A stretch of DNA of 35,899 nt, taken from Bacteroidota bacterium (GTDB taxonomy: Bacteria; Bacteroidota; Ignavibacteria; Kapaibacteriales; UBA2268). The DNA lies in assembly GCA_009777815.1 (NCBI GenBank), contig WRLB01000011.1, forward strand, positions 1 to 35,899. The letters are read 5' to 3'. Below are positions 22,224 through 31,171 of the stretch, piece by piece. The translations under genes and the position numbers were made by a program. Under the pieces are notes generated by a model. That model saw only the letters and a program-made list of their open reading frames with translations, searched no databases and had not been told where the DNA came from. Position 1 is the stretch's first letter, and each line of letters starts with the position of its first letter.

Positions 22224-24800
22224 ATGACATCAATAGAAATTAGACAATCGTTTTTAGATTTTTTTGAAGAAAAAGAACATAAAATTAAAAATAGTTATCC
22301 TGTCGTCTCTTATAAAGACCCAACGTTGCTGTTCGTAAATGCAGGAATGAATCAATTTAAAGATATTTTTCTTGGCTTGCAAACTCGCAATTATAAGCGT
22401 GCCGCCAATACACAAAAATGTATTCGTGTGAGCGGAAAACATAATGATTTAGAGGAAGTAGGGGTAGATACCTATCATCATACTTTTTTTGAAATGTTGG
22501 GAAATTGGAGTTTCGGCGACTATTACAAAACCGAAGCAATTGCTTGGGCTTGGGAATTGCTAACAGAAGTTTGGCAACTTGACCCTAACCGACTTTATGC
22601 TACCGTGTATAGAACAGATGATGAATCTTACGAGATTTGGAAAAATTATTTGCCTGAAAACCATATACAAAGATTTGATGAAAAAGATAATTTTTGGGAA
22701 ATGGGTACTACTGGTCCTTGTGGTCCTTGCAGTGAGATACATTATGATAGAACGCCTGATATGAGTGGTGCTAATTTAGTAAATGCAGGAACGCCAGATG
22801 TTATTGAGATTTGGAACTTAGTGTTTATTCAATTTAACCGAAAAGCCGATGGCACAATTGAACCACTTGCAAGTAAATTTGTGGACACAGGAATGGGTTT
22901 TGAGCGAATTTGTTCTATATTGCAAGGTGTCAATTCTAATTACGATACAGATATATTTACTCCATTATTAGACAAAATTGCTGAACTATCGGGCATTCAA
23001 TATGGTGATGATGAAAAAACGGACATTGCAATGCGAGTGATTGTTGACCACGTGCGTGCATTATCTTTTGCTATTGGAGATGGTGCTATGCCGGGCAGTA
23101 CAGGTCGTAGTTATGTATTGCGTAGGATTTTGCGGCGGGCTTTGAGGTATGCACGAACACTCGGCTTAAATGAACCTGTTATGTATAAATTAGTGCAAAC
23201 TCTTGTTGATTCTATAGGCGAATGCTTTAAATCGTTAATAGAAAATCAAGTTAAAATAGAAGATATTATCAAGAACGAAGAAGAAAGTTTTCTGCAAACT
23301 ATGGAACGTGGAATGGAAATAATAGAAGATATTATCAAAAAATTGAAACAAAATAATAAAGATACAATTACAGGCGAAGATGCGTTTTTACTATATGATA
23401 CTTTTGGCTTTCCGTTAGATTTAACAGAACTAATAGCAAAAGAAAATGATATTAAAGTAGATATTGCAGTATTTAACAAAAGAATGGAAGAACAAAAAGA
23501 ACGTTCCCGTAATGCAAGAAGGGAGGTGTTACAAGAAATTATACCACCGAATATTGATGCAAAAACAGAATTCATTGGCTATGATAATTACCGTAAATAT
23601 ATAGTAGCAAAAATATTATATGCACAAGATAATTTAGTAGTATTTGATAAAACCCCATTTTATTTTGAATCAGGCGGACAAGTAAGTGACACAGGAAAGT
23701 TCAGTTCTACCGATAAAAATGTTAATAGAACTAATAATTTTAATATTATCGGTGCCAAAAAAAGTGGAAATGCAATCTTTCACATTATATATAGTAGCAA
23801 AGAAGATTTTGATATAAGCAAGTATTTTAAGGTTGGAGATAGTGTAAAAGTTAAAATAAATCCAGTTAATAGAAGGAATATAATGCGAAATCACACCGCT
23901 ACGCACTTACTCCACGAAGCATTGAGATTTGTATTGGGCGAACATATACAGCAAGCAGGTTCATTAGTAACAGCCGACCATTTAAGATTTGATTTTAACC
24001 ATTTCGAAAAACTAAATAACAGACAAATAAAAGATATTGAAAGTATAATAAACAAACAAATACTTTTAGGAGTTTCAGTCATAACAAATATCTATCCAAT
24101 AGAAGAAGCAAAACAAATCCCGAATATAAAAATGTTTTTCGGTGACAAGTATGGCGAAGAAGTTAGAGTCGTATCTATCAGCAACATATCTATAGAGTTA
24201 TGCGGTGGAACACATTGCAAAAACACATCAGAAATAAGTTTATTTAAGATAGTATCAGAGTCATCTGTTGCCGCTGGAGTCCGCAGAATAGAAGCAATAA
24301 CAGGTGAGGCAGCCATTAATTATCTTAATAATTTAGAAAATGAAATTGAAAATAAAAACAAAGAAATAGAAGAACTAAAATCACAAGTAAAACACTATAA
24401 AAAAATAGAAGAAGGAATAAAAAAAGCAAAAATAACAAGCGAAGCAATTTCAATGGTCGGTGCTAAAAAAATAAACGACATAAAAGTTATAATAACGCAA
24501 ATGGAATTAGAAAATTTAGACCAATTAAGAACAGTAGCAGAAAAATTCAGAGAAACAGGACGTAGTGGAATTGCTTTAATTGCTTCAGTTATTGACGACA
24601 AAGTCCAGTTGGCTTGCTCCGTTACCGATGATTTGAAAGAGCAATATCCTGCAGGAAAATTAGTCGGCGAAGCAGCAAAAATACTTGGTGGTGGCGGCGG
24701 CGGAAAGCCACATCTTGCAACAGCCGGCGGGAAAGATATTGCCAAATTAAACGACTTACTAAGCACAGGTTTCGAAGATATAATTAAAAGTTTTGCTTAA
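22224..24800 (+). CDS. alaS: alanine-tRNA ligase
   Basis: This enzyme charges tRNA-Ala in the cytoplasm and edits mischarged Ser/Gly. The class II catalytic core spans about residues 1-450 (FFEEKEHKIKNSYPVV, NAGMNQFKDIFLG, TYHHTFFEMLGNWSFGDYYK, DTGMGFERI). The editing domain has its metal-binding pair His557/His561 (HTATH) and Cys660/His664 in CGGTHC. A coiled-coil region (about 700-735) and the C-terminal DHHA1 domain with GGGGGGKPHLATAGG follow. The length of 858 is normal for the family and no motif is missing. It stands alone with its own promoter-like box. Its last 17 bases overlap the end of a convergent small gene on the minus strand. Confidence 0.98.
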   Translation: MTSIEIRQSFLDFFEEKEHKIKNSYPVVSYKDPTLLFVNAGMNQFKDIFLGLQTRNYKRAANTQKCIRVSGKHNDLEEVGVDTYHHTFFEMLGNWSFGDYYKTEAIAWAWELLTEVWQLDPNRLYATVYRTDDESYEIWKNYLPENHIQRFDEKDNFWEMGTTGPCGPCSEIHYDRTPDMSGANLVNAGTPDVIEIWNLVFIQFNRKADGTIEPLASKFVDTGMGFERICSILQGVNSNYDTDIFTPLLDKIAELSGIQYGDDEKTDIAMRVIVDHVRALSFAIGDGAMPGSTGRSYVLRRILRRALRYARTLGLNEPVMYKLVQTLVDSIGECFKSLIENQVKIEDIIKNEEESFLQTMERGMEIIEDIIKKLKQNNKDTITGEDAFLLYDTFGFPLDLTELIAKENDIKVDIAVFNKRMEEQKERSRNARREVLQEIIPPNIDAKTEFIGYDNYRKYIVAKILYAQDNLVVFDKTPFYFESGGQVSDTGKFSSTDKNVNRTNNFNIIGAKKSGNAIFHIIYSSKEDFDISKYFKVGDSVKVKINPVNRRNIMRNHTATHLLHEALRFVLGEHIQQAGSLVTADHLRFDFNHFEKLNNRQIKDIESIINKQILLGVSVITNIYPIEEAKQIPNIKMFFGDKYGEEVRVVSISNISIELCGGTHCKNTSEISLFKIVSESSVAAGVRRIEAITGEAAINYLNNLENEIENKNKEIEELKSQVKHYKKIEEGIKKAKITSEAISMVGAKKINDIKVIITQMELENLDQLRTVAEKFRETGRSGIALIASVIDDKVQLACSVTDDLKEQYPAGKLVGEAAKILGGGGGGKPHLATAGGKDIAKLNDLLSTGFEDIIKSFA

Positions 24801-25071
24801 ATATTTCCTTTAATTCGTCTTCTAATAAAAGTTTGCTTTTTGATATAAATTCTATAGTTATTCTATTAGTATCAAGCGAACCTCGTATAATAGTTTTTTC
24901 GGAAATTATTTTAAAGAAAGGAATAGGAAAATCTTTATTAAAAATTAATTTTTTCCCTTCTGATAATTTATATAAATCAGATACGGAAATATTATCTTTT
25001 AATAAAATGGATGTTTTAAAAAAATTATTTGCATCGCAAATAGTAATCTCGCCATATTCTAAAATTTCCAT
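24784..25071 (-). CDS. small protein of unknown function
   Basis: A 95-residue frame on the minus strand (starting MEILEYGEITICDANNFF, ending ELKEIFKQNF) has an ordinary soluble-protein composition: charged residues interleaved with hydrophobic strands and a helical acidic C-terminus. No family is recognised, and there is no signal or membrane segment. I prefer it to an overlapping plus-strand frame (24833-25228), because the latter ends by translating a REP-like repeat. Its stop lies inside the last codons of alaS, a convergent overlap of 17 bp. No clear TAnnTTTG box is found upstream on the minus strand. It could be read through from the DNA ligase gene, whose stop is 190 nt upstream, with a REP-like element between them. 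Confidence 0.55.
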   Translation of the reverse strand: MEILEYGEITICDANNFFKTSILLKDNISVSDLYKLSEGKKLIFNKDFPIPFFKIISEKTIIRGSLDTNRITIEFISKSKLLLEDELKEIFKQNF

Positions 25072-25166
25072 AAAGTATTTGGTGAGTAGTTATAGTTTAT
25101 CATCTCATCATACGGATGCTTACAATAAGATAATTATATCTAAAAATAAAATATTTCATTTGTTGA

Positions 25167-25231
25167 CTGTGCTTTACACAGCATCTCTTCACATAAAATT
25201 AAGAGATGCCGAAATAAATTCGGCATAACAT
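25167..25231. repeat. REP-like palindromic element, copy 7 (two-armed)
   Basis: CTGTGCTTTACACAGCATCTC on the left and GAGATGCCGAAATAAATTCG on the right, ending GGCATAACAT. It lies between the ligase stop and the small minus-strand gene. Confidence 0.7.
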
Positions 25232-25261
25232 TTTTAGAAGGTGCCTAACACATAATTTGTC

Positions 25262-27133
25262 TTACACCTCATCGTAAGTTTTTACTGTTATTCCTTGCTT
25301 TATGGCTTTTGCCATTTTCCCCGTTGTGGAACTCTTATCGTTTGTGAAAAGTATAAATTCACTCCCACTATCTTTACTTATACTTGCATGGACATAATTC
25401 GGATGTTTAAAATGTAAATATTCTTGAAAATCCGATTTAGTTTTATATCCTGCATCTGTGGTTTTGCCTGTCATCTCGTAATAAACCACATTTTCTTTTT
25501 TAATTTCTTTTGTTGGCATTTTAACTTCTATGTTTTTTTCTTTTAATTTATTAATAATTTCTGTTAATTTTTCTATATAATTTTCTTTAAAATCAATGAA
25601 TACACTTCGCTGAAGTCCATATTCACTATATTCTATTTCTGCATATAATTTTGCAAGTTCTTTTGAGATAGTTCTGCCATTATCTTTTATTTGCAACGAA
25701 TAAATAAGTTTCCATAATTCTATCTCTTTCGTCTCTAAAATTTGCTGCTGCACCTTTTGATAATTTTTATGTGTTTCATCTAAATACTCTTCAATAATAG
25801 CATTAAAAATTTCATATCCTTGTCGCATCCCTCTATTATACAATTTCTTAATTAACGCTTCACCTAAATACTCTAAACCAAATATCTCTACGCCTGATTT
25901 AAACTTTTCATAAGCAGAACCATCACAATTTAGATTAGAACATTTTACGTGTTGTAGGTCGCTATCATTTAATTTAGAATTGCATATAGGACAATTATCA
26001 GGATAACATTTTTCATCTAATTCTGACCTTTTTGAAACATCAATTATCATCGGAATTATATCACCTGATTTTTTAATGCGGACAATAGCACCTTTGTTAA
26101 TTCCTTTTTCTATCATCAGTTGCGGATTAGCACAATTAACACGCTTAACTATAGTTCCATCAAGTTCAACAGGTTTTAATAGTGCTACAACATTTATTTC
26201 GCCATTTTTAGTAATTGTATATTCAAAATCCATCACTTCAGTTGTAGCAATTTCTGAAGGAAATTTTATAGCAATAGCCCATTTCGGATAACGCTTGTCA
26301 TTTCCTAATTCCTTACGTCTTTTTACATCTGCAACCTTCATAACTAAACCATCTGTAAGATAATAAAATTCTTTTCTTTGACGATGAAATTCATTAAAAA
26401 TTGTCTGAACATCTTTTATATTTTTAATATCATAAATTTGAGATTTCATATCTAAAAAGTTACCATTTTTATCTATAATATCATAAATAATAATATCTAT
26501 ATCATTATAAATATCAATGTCAGATTCGTTATAATCTCTATTCAAAATTCCTGCTACAAAATTTCTCTCATTAGCATATTTAGATGAGTATTTTTCAGCA
26601 AATATATTCTTTTTCATTATACATTCACCTCTTAATTCGTATTCACCTGTTTTAGTAATGATTTGGTTATTAATTAATTCATTAATAATAGATAGCAAAT
26701 GAGATGATAATTTTTGCTTAACAGAAATACCCTGCGAACCATCGCCACGTGTAAGAATTTCAATAATTTCACTTCCTGTAACTCCTAATTCTGGTGGATT
26801 TGCCAACTTTAATTGGCAACTTATAGAACATCCGTCTAACTTCCACCAAATATTTACTTTACCAAATTCTTTGCATTTTTTAAGAATTTTTTTAAACTCA
26901 TCTTCACTTTCATCATTTACTTGAATTTTATCAAGCGAAAGCATAGGGTTCCAATGTTTTATTTTTGCATTCAGGGATTGGTAACCTACTTGCTCATTCT
27001 CTTCGGTTAGAAGTCCTGCATCTCGCAATTCATTTTCTAATATGTCAAATTCTGCATCTGACATTATTGGCAAACCTTCATAATAAGTAGTTTTTGCTTT
27101 AAAGTATAGTTCTAATTTTTCTTTATTTTCCAT
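25262..27133 (-). CDS. ligA: divergent NAD-dependent DNA ligase
   Basis: NAD-dependent ligases seal nicks in replication and repair. An N-terminal Ia-like domain (YYEGLPIMSDAEFDILENEL) precedes the nucleotidyltransferase core with the adenylated lysine Lys98 (KLDG), EYELRGE (164-170), DGLVMKV (261-267) and WAIAIKFP (285-292). An OB fold with KSGDIIPMI (355-363) and a four-cysteine zinc finger (Cys381, 384, 398, 403) follow. Residues 548-623 look like a BRCT domain. At 623 residues it is shorter than the usual 660-700. The helix-hairpin-helix region after the zinc finger is hard to recognise: only one HhH-like stretch, IYSLQIKDNGRTISKEL, is left. That resembles phage-type or second-copy ligases more than a standard LigA. 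It is a single minus-strand gene with its own promoter box. The symbol is by family; it may not be the main replicative ligase. Confidence 0.9.
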   Translation of the reverse strand: MENKEKLELYFKAKTTYYEGLPIMSDAEFDILENELRDAGLLTEENEQVGYQSLNAKIKHWNPMLSLDKIQVNDESEDEFKKILKKCKEFGKVNIWWKLDGCSISCQLKLANPPELGVTGSEIIEILTRGDGSQGISVKQKLSSHLLSIINELINNQIITKTGEYELRGECIMKKNIFAEKYSSKYANERNFVAGILNRDYNESDIDIYNDIDIIIYDIIDKNGNFLDMKSQIYDIKNIKDVQTIFNEFHRQRKEFYYLTDGLVMKVADVKRRKELGNDKRYPKWAIAIKFPSEIATTEVMDFEYTITKNGEINVVALLKPVELDGTIVKRVNCANPQLMIEKGINKGAIVRIKKSGDIIPMIIDVSKRSELDEKCYPDNCPICNSKLNDSDLQHVKCSNLNCDGSAYEKFKSGVEIFGLEYLGEALIKKLYNRGMRQGYEIFNAIIEEYLDETHKNYQKVQQQILETKEIELWKLIYSLQIKDNGRTISKELAKLYAEIEYSEYGLQRSVFIDFKENYIEKLTEIINKLKEKNIEVKMPTKEIKKENVVYYEMTGKTTDAGYKTKSDFQEYLHFKHPNYVHASISKDSGSEFILFTNDKSSTTGKMAKAIKQGITVKTYDEV

Positions 27134-27167
27134 TTTTATTTTATGTAATACTTTCTAAATACATTTA

Positions 27168-27175
27168 CAAAAATA
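27168..27175 (-). promoter_or_regulatory. -7 box of the DNA ligase gene
   Basis: On the minus strand the sequence reads TATTTTTG, matching TAnnTTTG, 35 nt upstream of the ligase start codon. Confidence 0.55.
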
Positions 27176-27255
27176 AATAAATTTTATTATAATATAAATA
27201 TTTATTTTCCATTTTTTATTATTATCGTTTTTACACTATATAAAACATATAAATT

Positions 27256-27384
27256 ATGAAGATAATAGCAAAAATTCTCTTAACATTGCTCATACTTATA
27301 CTAACTTTGGCGTTAGGTTTCTTTTTAGATGTGGTTGTTGGTATTGGGCAAGGGAAGACAATTAGTGTAAGTGTTAGAATGTAG
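27256..27384 (+). CDS. 42-aa single-span membrane peptide
   Basis: A 43-codon frame begins with MKIIAKILLTLLILILTLAL and continues GFFLDVVVGIGQGK before a short polar tail. The first 30 residues form one strong transmembrane helix or an uncleaved signal sequence. It stands alone between the divergently transcribed ligase gene and rplR. No clear promoter box is present, though the leader (catataaatt) is A-rich like those of real genes here. Small hydrophobic peptides of this sort include membrane-protein regulators and type I toxins, but nothing here decides between them, and it may be a chance frame. Confidence 0.45.
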   Translation: MKIIAKILLTLLILILTLALGFFLDVVVGIGQGKTISVSVRM

Positions 27385-27406
27385 AGTAAAAGGTTACTAT
27401 AAAAAT

Positions 27407-27473
27407 GTTATGGCGAACTCGTTTCGGCATCTACAAGGAATTAGGAGATGCTGAAACAAGTTCAGCAGGACAG
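27407..27473. repeat. REP-like palindromic element, copy 8 (two-armed)
   Basis: GTTATGGCGAACTCGTTTCG on the left and GATGCTGAAACAAGTTCAGC on the right, inverted about a short spacer. The right arm ends 25 bp before the rplR promoter box. Confidence 0.8.
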
Positions 27474-27498
27474 ATAATAATATTTTGTAAAAAAAACG

Positions 27499-27506
27499 TA
27501 TTTTTG
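27499..27506 (+). promoter_or_regulatory. -7 box of the rplR promoter
   Basis: TATTTTTG matches TAnnTTTG, preceded by an A8 tract and CG, the same arrangement as upstream of the response-regulator operon. The ATG is 49 nt downstream. Confidence 0.65.
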
Positions 27507-27555
27507 TATTTTTAAAATAAACATTATTCTGAAATTTAATATTATATAAAAATAA

Positions 27556-27927
27556 ATGAATATCCAAGAAAAAGTAAAAAAGCGTAATGAACGCAGAAAA
27601 AAATCTATCAAAAGTAAAGTTTTCGGAACACCTGAACGGCACCGACTTAATGTCTTTAAATCAAATACAGGTATTTATGCCCAAGTAATAGATGATACAA
27701 AAGGACATACTATTGTTTCTGCATCGTCTATAGATAAGGAAACAAAAACAAAAATTACTAAAGAAATGACCAATACTGCTATAAGTAAGATAGTTGGTGT
27801 TGTTATTGCTGAACGTGCTATTGCCAAAAATATAAATAAAGTCGTATTTGATAGGAATGGCAATATTTACACAGGTAGAATAAAAGCACTTGCGGATGCA
27901 GCACGCGAAAAAGGACTGCAATTTTAA
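27556..27927 (+). CDS. rplR: 50S ribosomal protein L18 (uL18), outside the spc operon
   Basis: Protein uL18 binds 5S rRNA and helps anchor it in the central protuberance. The 123-residue product matches the family end to end: a basic N-terminus (KKRNERRKKSIKSKV), RLNVFKSNTGIYAQVIDD, HTIVSASS, AERAIAKNINKVVFDRNG, and the C-terminal YTGRIKALADAAREKGLQF. Nothing is missing. In almost all bacteria rplR lies between rplF and rpsE in the spc operon. Here neither neighbour is present, and the gene has its own promoter between a DNA ligase and a zinc-finger gene. It could be the only copy after operon break-up or a second copy; the window cannot tell. The start is set by alignment with the usual length. 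Confidence 0.95.
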   Translation: MNIQEKVKKRNERRKKSIKSKVFGTPERHRLNVFKSNTGIYAQVIDDTKGHTIVSASSIDKETKTKITKEMTNTAISKIVGVVIAERAIAKNINKVVFDRNGNIYTGRIKALADAAREKGLQF

Positions 27928-28008
27928 TTAAATCTATAAAATACAAATGGATTGACACGCAATTTAACAAGGCATTGGTTAGACACTGGTGAGTTTAGAA
28001 TTACTTCT

Positions 28009-28016
28009 TATATTTG
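28009..28016 (+). promoter_or_regulatory. -7 box of the zinc-finger/VWA operon
   Basis: TATATTTG matches TAnnTTTG, 39 nt before the ATG at 28056. The spacing of upstream TTG candidates is not convincing. Confidence 0.5.
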
Positions 28017-28055
28017 TATTTTATAATATGAATATTGTTATGTAATGCACACATT

Positions 28056-28853
28056 ATGGAAGAAATAAAGTATTGTAAACATTGCAACGAAAGAATAACG
28101 GCAGAAGGCAGAAGTATGTTCTGTTCAGCAGAATGCCAAAGTATTTCTCATTGTAAAAATAGAAAAGCAGAAAAAAACATAGTAAAAGTTTATAAAAAAG
28201 TTAGAAATGTATGTGTTTATTGCAGCAAAGAGTTCGAAGCAACCCATATAAAAGTTAAATATTGTAGTAAAGAATGTTTTAAAAGAAGTAGACCTAATTC
28301 TAAAAAAATAATAAATTGTGCTTATTGTGGAAAAGAGTTTGAAGCATCGCATAAAGAAGCAAAATATTGTAGTTCTAAATGCTCAAGTTGTTCAAAACCT
28401 AATTTAATGCCAACAATAAATTGTGCTTATTGTGGAAAAGAATTTAAAACATATAATAAAAAAGCAAAATATTGCAGTAAAGAGTGTTTTAATGTAGTTC
28501 ATGCTAATCATAATACATTGAAAAATTGTGCTTATTGTGGGAAAGAATTTAAAACATATATACCACATGCAAAATATTGCAGTAAATTATGTTTTGATAT
28601 AACTCAAACTACTGCACAAAGGTTAATAAGTTGCATAAATTGTGGCAAAGAGTTTAAAACAAAAATACTAAATGCTAAATATTGTAGTCGCCAATGCTAT
28701 ATGATACATAAAACTAAATCACCAGTGATAAAAACTTGTAAGTATTGTAGCAAAGAATTTAAAACAAGAAAAAAAGAAACTCAATATTGTAGCAGGATGT
28801 GTTATAATGGTAATAAAAAAGAAACTAATAAAAAATTAAAAAATATAAGTTAA
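28056..28853 (+). CDS. protein of seven tandem CxxC...CxxxC zinc fingers
   Basis: The 265-residue protein consists almost only of seven consecutive units of about 33 residues. Each has the form CxxC-x(2)-F-x(8-10)-YCSxxC (for example CAYCGKEFEAS then AKYCSSKC). The first unit is a shorter variant (CKHCNERI, FCSAEC). The linkers are basic. Each unit could bind one zinc ion as a treble-clef or FCS/MYM-like finger. Single fingers of this kind occur next to HNH nucleases, but no nuclease or other domain is present here, so nucleic-acid or protein binding is the likely role. I choose the ATG at 28056 over a TTG seven codons upstream. The gene for a secreted VWA protein begins 6 nt after its stop, so the two are cotranscribed. 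I do not know a named family with this architecture. Confidence 0.85.
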   Translation: MEEIKYCKHCNERITAEGRSMFCSAECQSISHCKNRKAEKNIVKVYKKVRNVCVYCSKEFEATHIKVKYCSKECFKRSRPNSKKIINCAYCGKEFEASHKEAKYCSSKCSSCSKPNLMPTINCAYCGKEFKTYNKKAKYCSKECFNVVHANHNTLKNCAYCGKEFKTYIPHAKYCSKLCFDITQTTAQRLISCINCGKEFKTKILNAKYCSRQCYMIHKTKSPVIKTCKYCSKEFKTRKKETQYCSRMCYNGNKKETNKKLKNIS

Positions 28854-28859
28854 GATATT

Positions 28860-31070
28860 ATGTTATTTAAAATTAAATTAACGTTGTTGGTGTGTTTGCT
28901 CGCTATAAGTAATAGTGTGTTTGCAAGCAATTTTATAGAAATAAAAGGAATAGTAATTGATACTAAATCTAAACCTGTTCCTTATATTTTTGTGTCCGTT
29001 GATGAAACTGATATTAAAGTTATAACGGACATTGATGGAAATTTTATTCTGCGAGTTCCTAATAGCACAAAGTTTCCTATTAAATTAACTTTTTCCTCAG
29101 TTAATTATGTCACATTAAGTTTAGACATTACTAAATCTAACTATAAAAAAGTTCAAAAGATTAAGTTAGTTCCTAAAGTTACTAACGAGGAAATTATACG
29201 AAAATCTGAAAAACATTACGGCACTCTAAAAGGGAAAGTAGTGGACACAGATGGCAAAGGAGTAATAGGTGCGCAAGTTTTAGTACCTGGCACAACGCGT
29301 GGAGCAAAGGTAAAAGCAAAAGATGGTTCTTTTACCGTATTCAACATAACGCCAGGCAAATATAAAGTAATTGTCCGGGCAGTAGCAATGGAACAATATG
29401 AAACAAATGTAGTTATTTCTGCTAATAAGGAATCTCAAATTAACGTAAAAATGAAAGAAAGAGAAAAAGAAACGGAATTCGGTTCAGAATCTATAAATTA
29501 TATAAGCACAGAAGCAAAAGCAGACGGTTTTGCTACTATGGATATTATTCATAAATCCTCTGGTGGTAGAGATGAAGGTGCAAACGTGGAGGATTTTGGT
29601 AGTTTTAGTTCTGCTATAAAAATGGACGAAACTATGGCATATCTTCGCGAACCTGATTTTGGATTCCCATCACCAAACCAACCCGATGCAGCCGCAGGAC
29701 TATTAACCGCAGGTGAACTTAATGATTTTACTAAATGGAAACTTTGGGAAGATATTCAAGAAACAGATTTAAATGAACATATAAATATATGGAAAATACA
29801 TCCAAACGAAAGATATGTCGCCCAATTAACCAATCCAAGCGGCAGTGCAATAGTAAATGCAAAAGTAACATTAAAAGATAATCAAGGAAATAATATTTGG
29901 CAAACTTGGACAGATAATACAGGAAAAGCAGAACTTTGGTCTAATATTTTAACTGATTCTACACCAAATACAGGCAAGCCATATTACATAGAATTTGAAT
30001 ACCAAAAGCAAACTAAAACAATGGAAGCAGCACCATTTTATGTTAAAATTAATACAATGGAGATGAATGTTAATTGTAATGAAGTGAATGCTGTGGATAT
30101 AGATTTTATTGTTGATGCAACAGGTTCTATGGGTGATGAAATTAGATATTTGCAGGAAGAATTATACGATGTTATTAAGAAAATAGAAACAAATAATCCG
30201 CATCTTGATTTAAGAACAGGAAGCATTTTTTATCGTGATTTTGGCGATGAATATATAATTCGTAGGTCAGAATTTGATAAAGATATTAACAAAACTATTG
30301 ATTTTATTAAAGAACAAAAAGCAGATGGCGGTGGTGATTATCCCGAAGCAATGGATATTGCGCTTTATGAGTCAGTGGAAAATAGAGAGTGGCGAGAAAA
30401 TACTATTTCTAAAATAATTTTTTTAATATTAGATGCTCCGCCACACGCTTTAGATAGTTGTATTAAGCAGGTGCAACGTCAGGTGAGAATTGCAGCAATG
30501 AAAGGAATTCGTATCGTTCCGATTGTGTGTAGTGGCATAGATAAAAGCACCGAGTATCTTATGCGTGCTATTGCACTTGCAACTAACGGCACTTATGTTT
30601 TCTTAACTGACGATAGTAAAATTGGCGATTCGCACATTAAACCAACCACAGATAAATACGAAGTAGAAAAATTAAATCATATTTTATTGCGTATTATTAC
30701 ACAATTTTCGGCATCGCCAAATTGCAATAACGACTGGGCTAATTTTGATACTACGCTGACTACGTTTGACAAATTTATCTCTAAACCATATAAGGAATTT
30801 CCCGAAGATAATACAGAACGAATAGAAGATTTATCTAATTTAATAAAAATATATCCTATGCCTTGCGATGGCATATTAAACATTGAAACGTTATATAGCA
30901 TTCCGCATATTTACATTTCCGATATGACGGGCAAGGCATTACAGAACTTCGAATTAGAAGGAACGAAAAGTTTTACAGCAAATTTGAATGGCTACTCTAA
31001 TGGTGTATATTTTGTTAATGCGTTTTATCAGGGTCGTTGGTATAGTATAAAATTTTTGTTGAGTAGGTAG
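28860..31070 (+). CDS. T9SS-secreted protein with two carboxypeptidase-regulatory-like domains and a VWA domain
   Basis: The 736-residue protein has a signal peptide (to about residue 23). Two carboxypeptidase-regulatory-like beta-sandwiches follow (27-105, with GIVIDTKSKPVPYI; 122-197, with GKVVDTDGKGVIGAQV). After a linker with AAGLLTAGELNDFTKWKLW (278-296), a motif that often precedes VWA domains in this phylum, residues about 412-625 form the VWA domain. It has an intact metal site, DATGSMGDE (419-427), and the GGGDYPEAMDIAL segment. Residues about 660-736 are a type A T9SS sorting domain (KIYPMPCDGILNIE to SIKFLLSR). It should be exported and surface-bound, and bind a ligand through the metal site. 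It lies 6 nt downstream of the zinc-finger gene. A REP-like arm and the nuoL promoter follow. Confidence 0.93.
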   Translation: MLFKIKLTLLVCLLAISNSVFASNFIEIKGIVIDTKSKPVPYIFVSVDETDIKVITDIDGNFILRVPNSTKFPIKLTFSSVNYVTLSLDITKSNYKKVQKIKLVPKVTNEEIIRKSEKHYGTLKGKVVDTDGKGVIGAQVLVPGTTRGAKVKAKDGSFTVFNITPGKYKVIVRAVAMEQYETNVVISANKESQINVKMKEREKETEFGSESINYISTEAKADGFATMDIIHKSSGGRDEGANVEDFGSFSSAIKMDETMAYLREPDFGFPSPNQPDAAAGLLTAGELNDFTKWKLWEDIQETDLNEHINIWKIHPNERYVAQLTNPSGSAIVNAKVTLKDNQGNNIWQTWTDNTGKAELWSNILTDSTPNTGKPYYIEFEYQKQTKTMEAAPFYVKINTMEMNVNCNEVNAVDIDFIVDATGSMGDEIRYLQEELYDVIKKIETNNPHLDLRTGSIFYRDFGDEYIIRRSEFDKDINKTIDFIKEQKADGGGDYPEAMDIALYESVENREWRENTISKIIFLILDAPPHALDSCIKQVQRQVRIAAMKGIRIVPIVCSGIDKSTEYLMRAIALATNGTYVFLTDDSKIGDSHIKPTTDKYEVEKLNHILLRIITQFSASPNCNNDWANFDTTLTTFDKFISKPYKEFPEDNTERIEDLSNLIKIYPMPCDGILNIETLYSIPHIYISDMTGKALQNFELEGTKSFTANLNGYSNGVYFVNAFYQGRWYSIKFLLSR

Positions 31071-31106
31071 GGTTATATAATAGAGGGGTCTATATTGCTA
31101 AACCTA

Positions 31107-31135
31107 TTATGCAGAATTTGTTTCAGCATCCCCTT
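31107..31135. repeat. REP-like element, copy 9 (single arm)
   Basis: ATTATGCAGAATTTGTTTC followed by AGCATCCCCT, about 37 bp upstream of the nuoL promoter box. Confidence 0.6.
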
Positions 31136-31171
31136 ATAAAAAAAAGAAGTTTTTATTATCAAAAAAAACAT

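Noticed and set aside
24833-25228. 131-codon plus-strand frame after alaS
   Set aside because: Its C-terminus is encoded by a REP-like element, and the opposite-strand frame at 24784-25071 has a more protein-like composition.
28035-28055. TTG start of the zinc-finger gene
   Set aside because: An ATG at 28056 with an A-rich leader directly precedes the first finger, and the extra seven residues add nothing recognisable.
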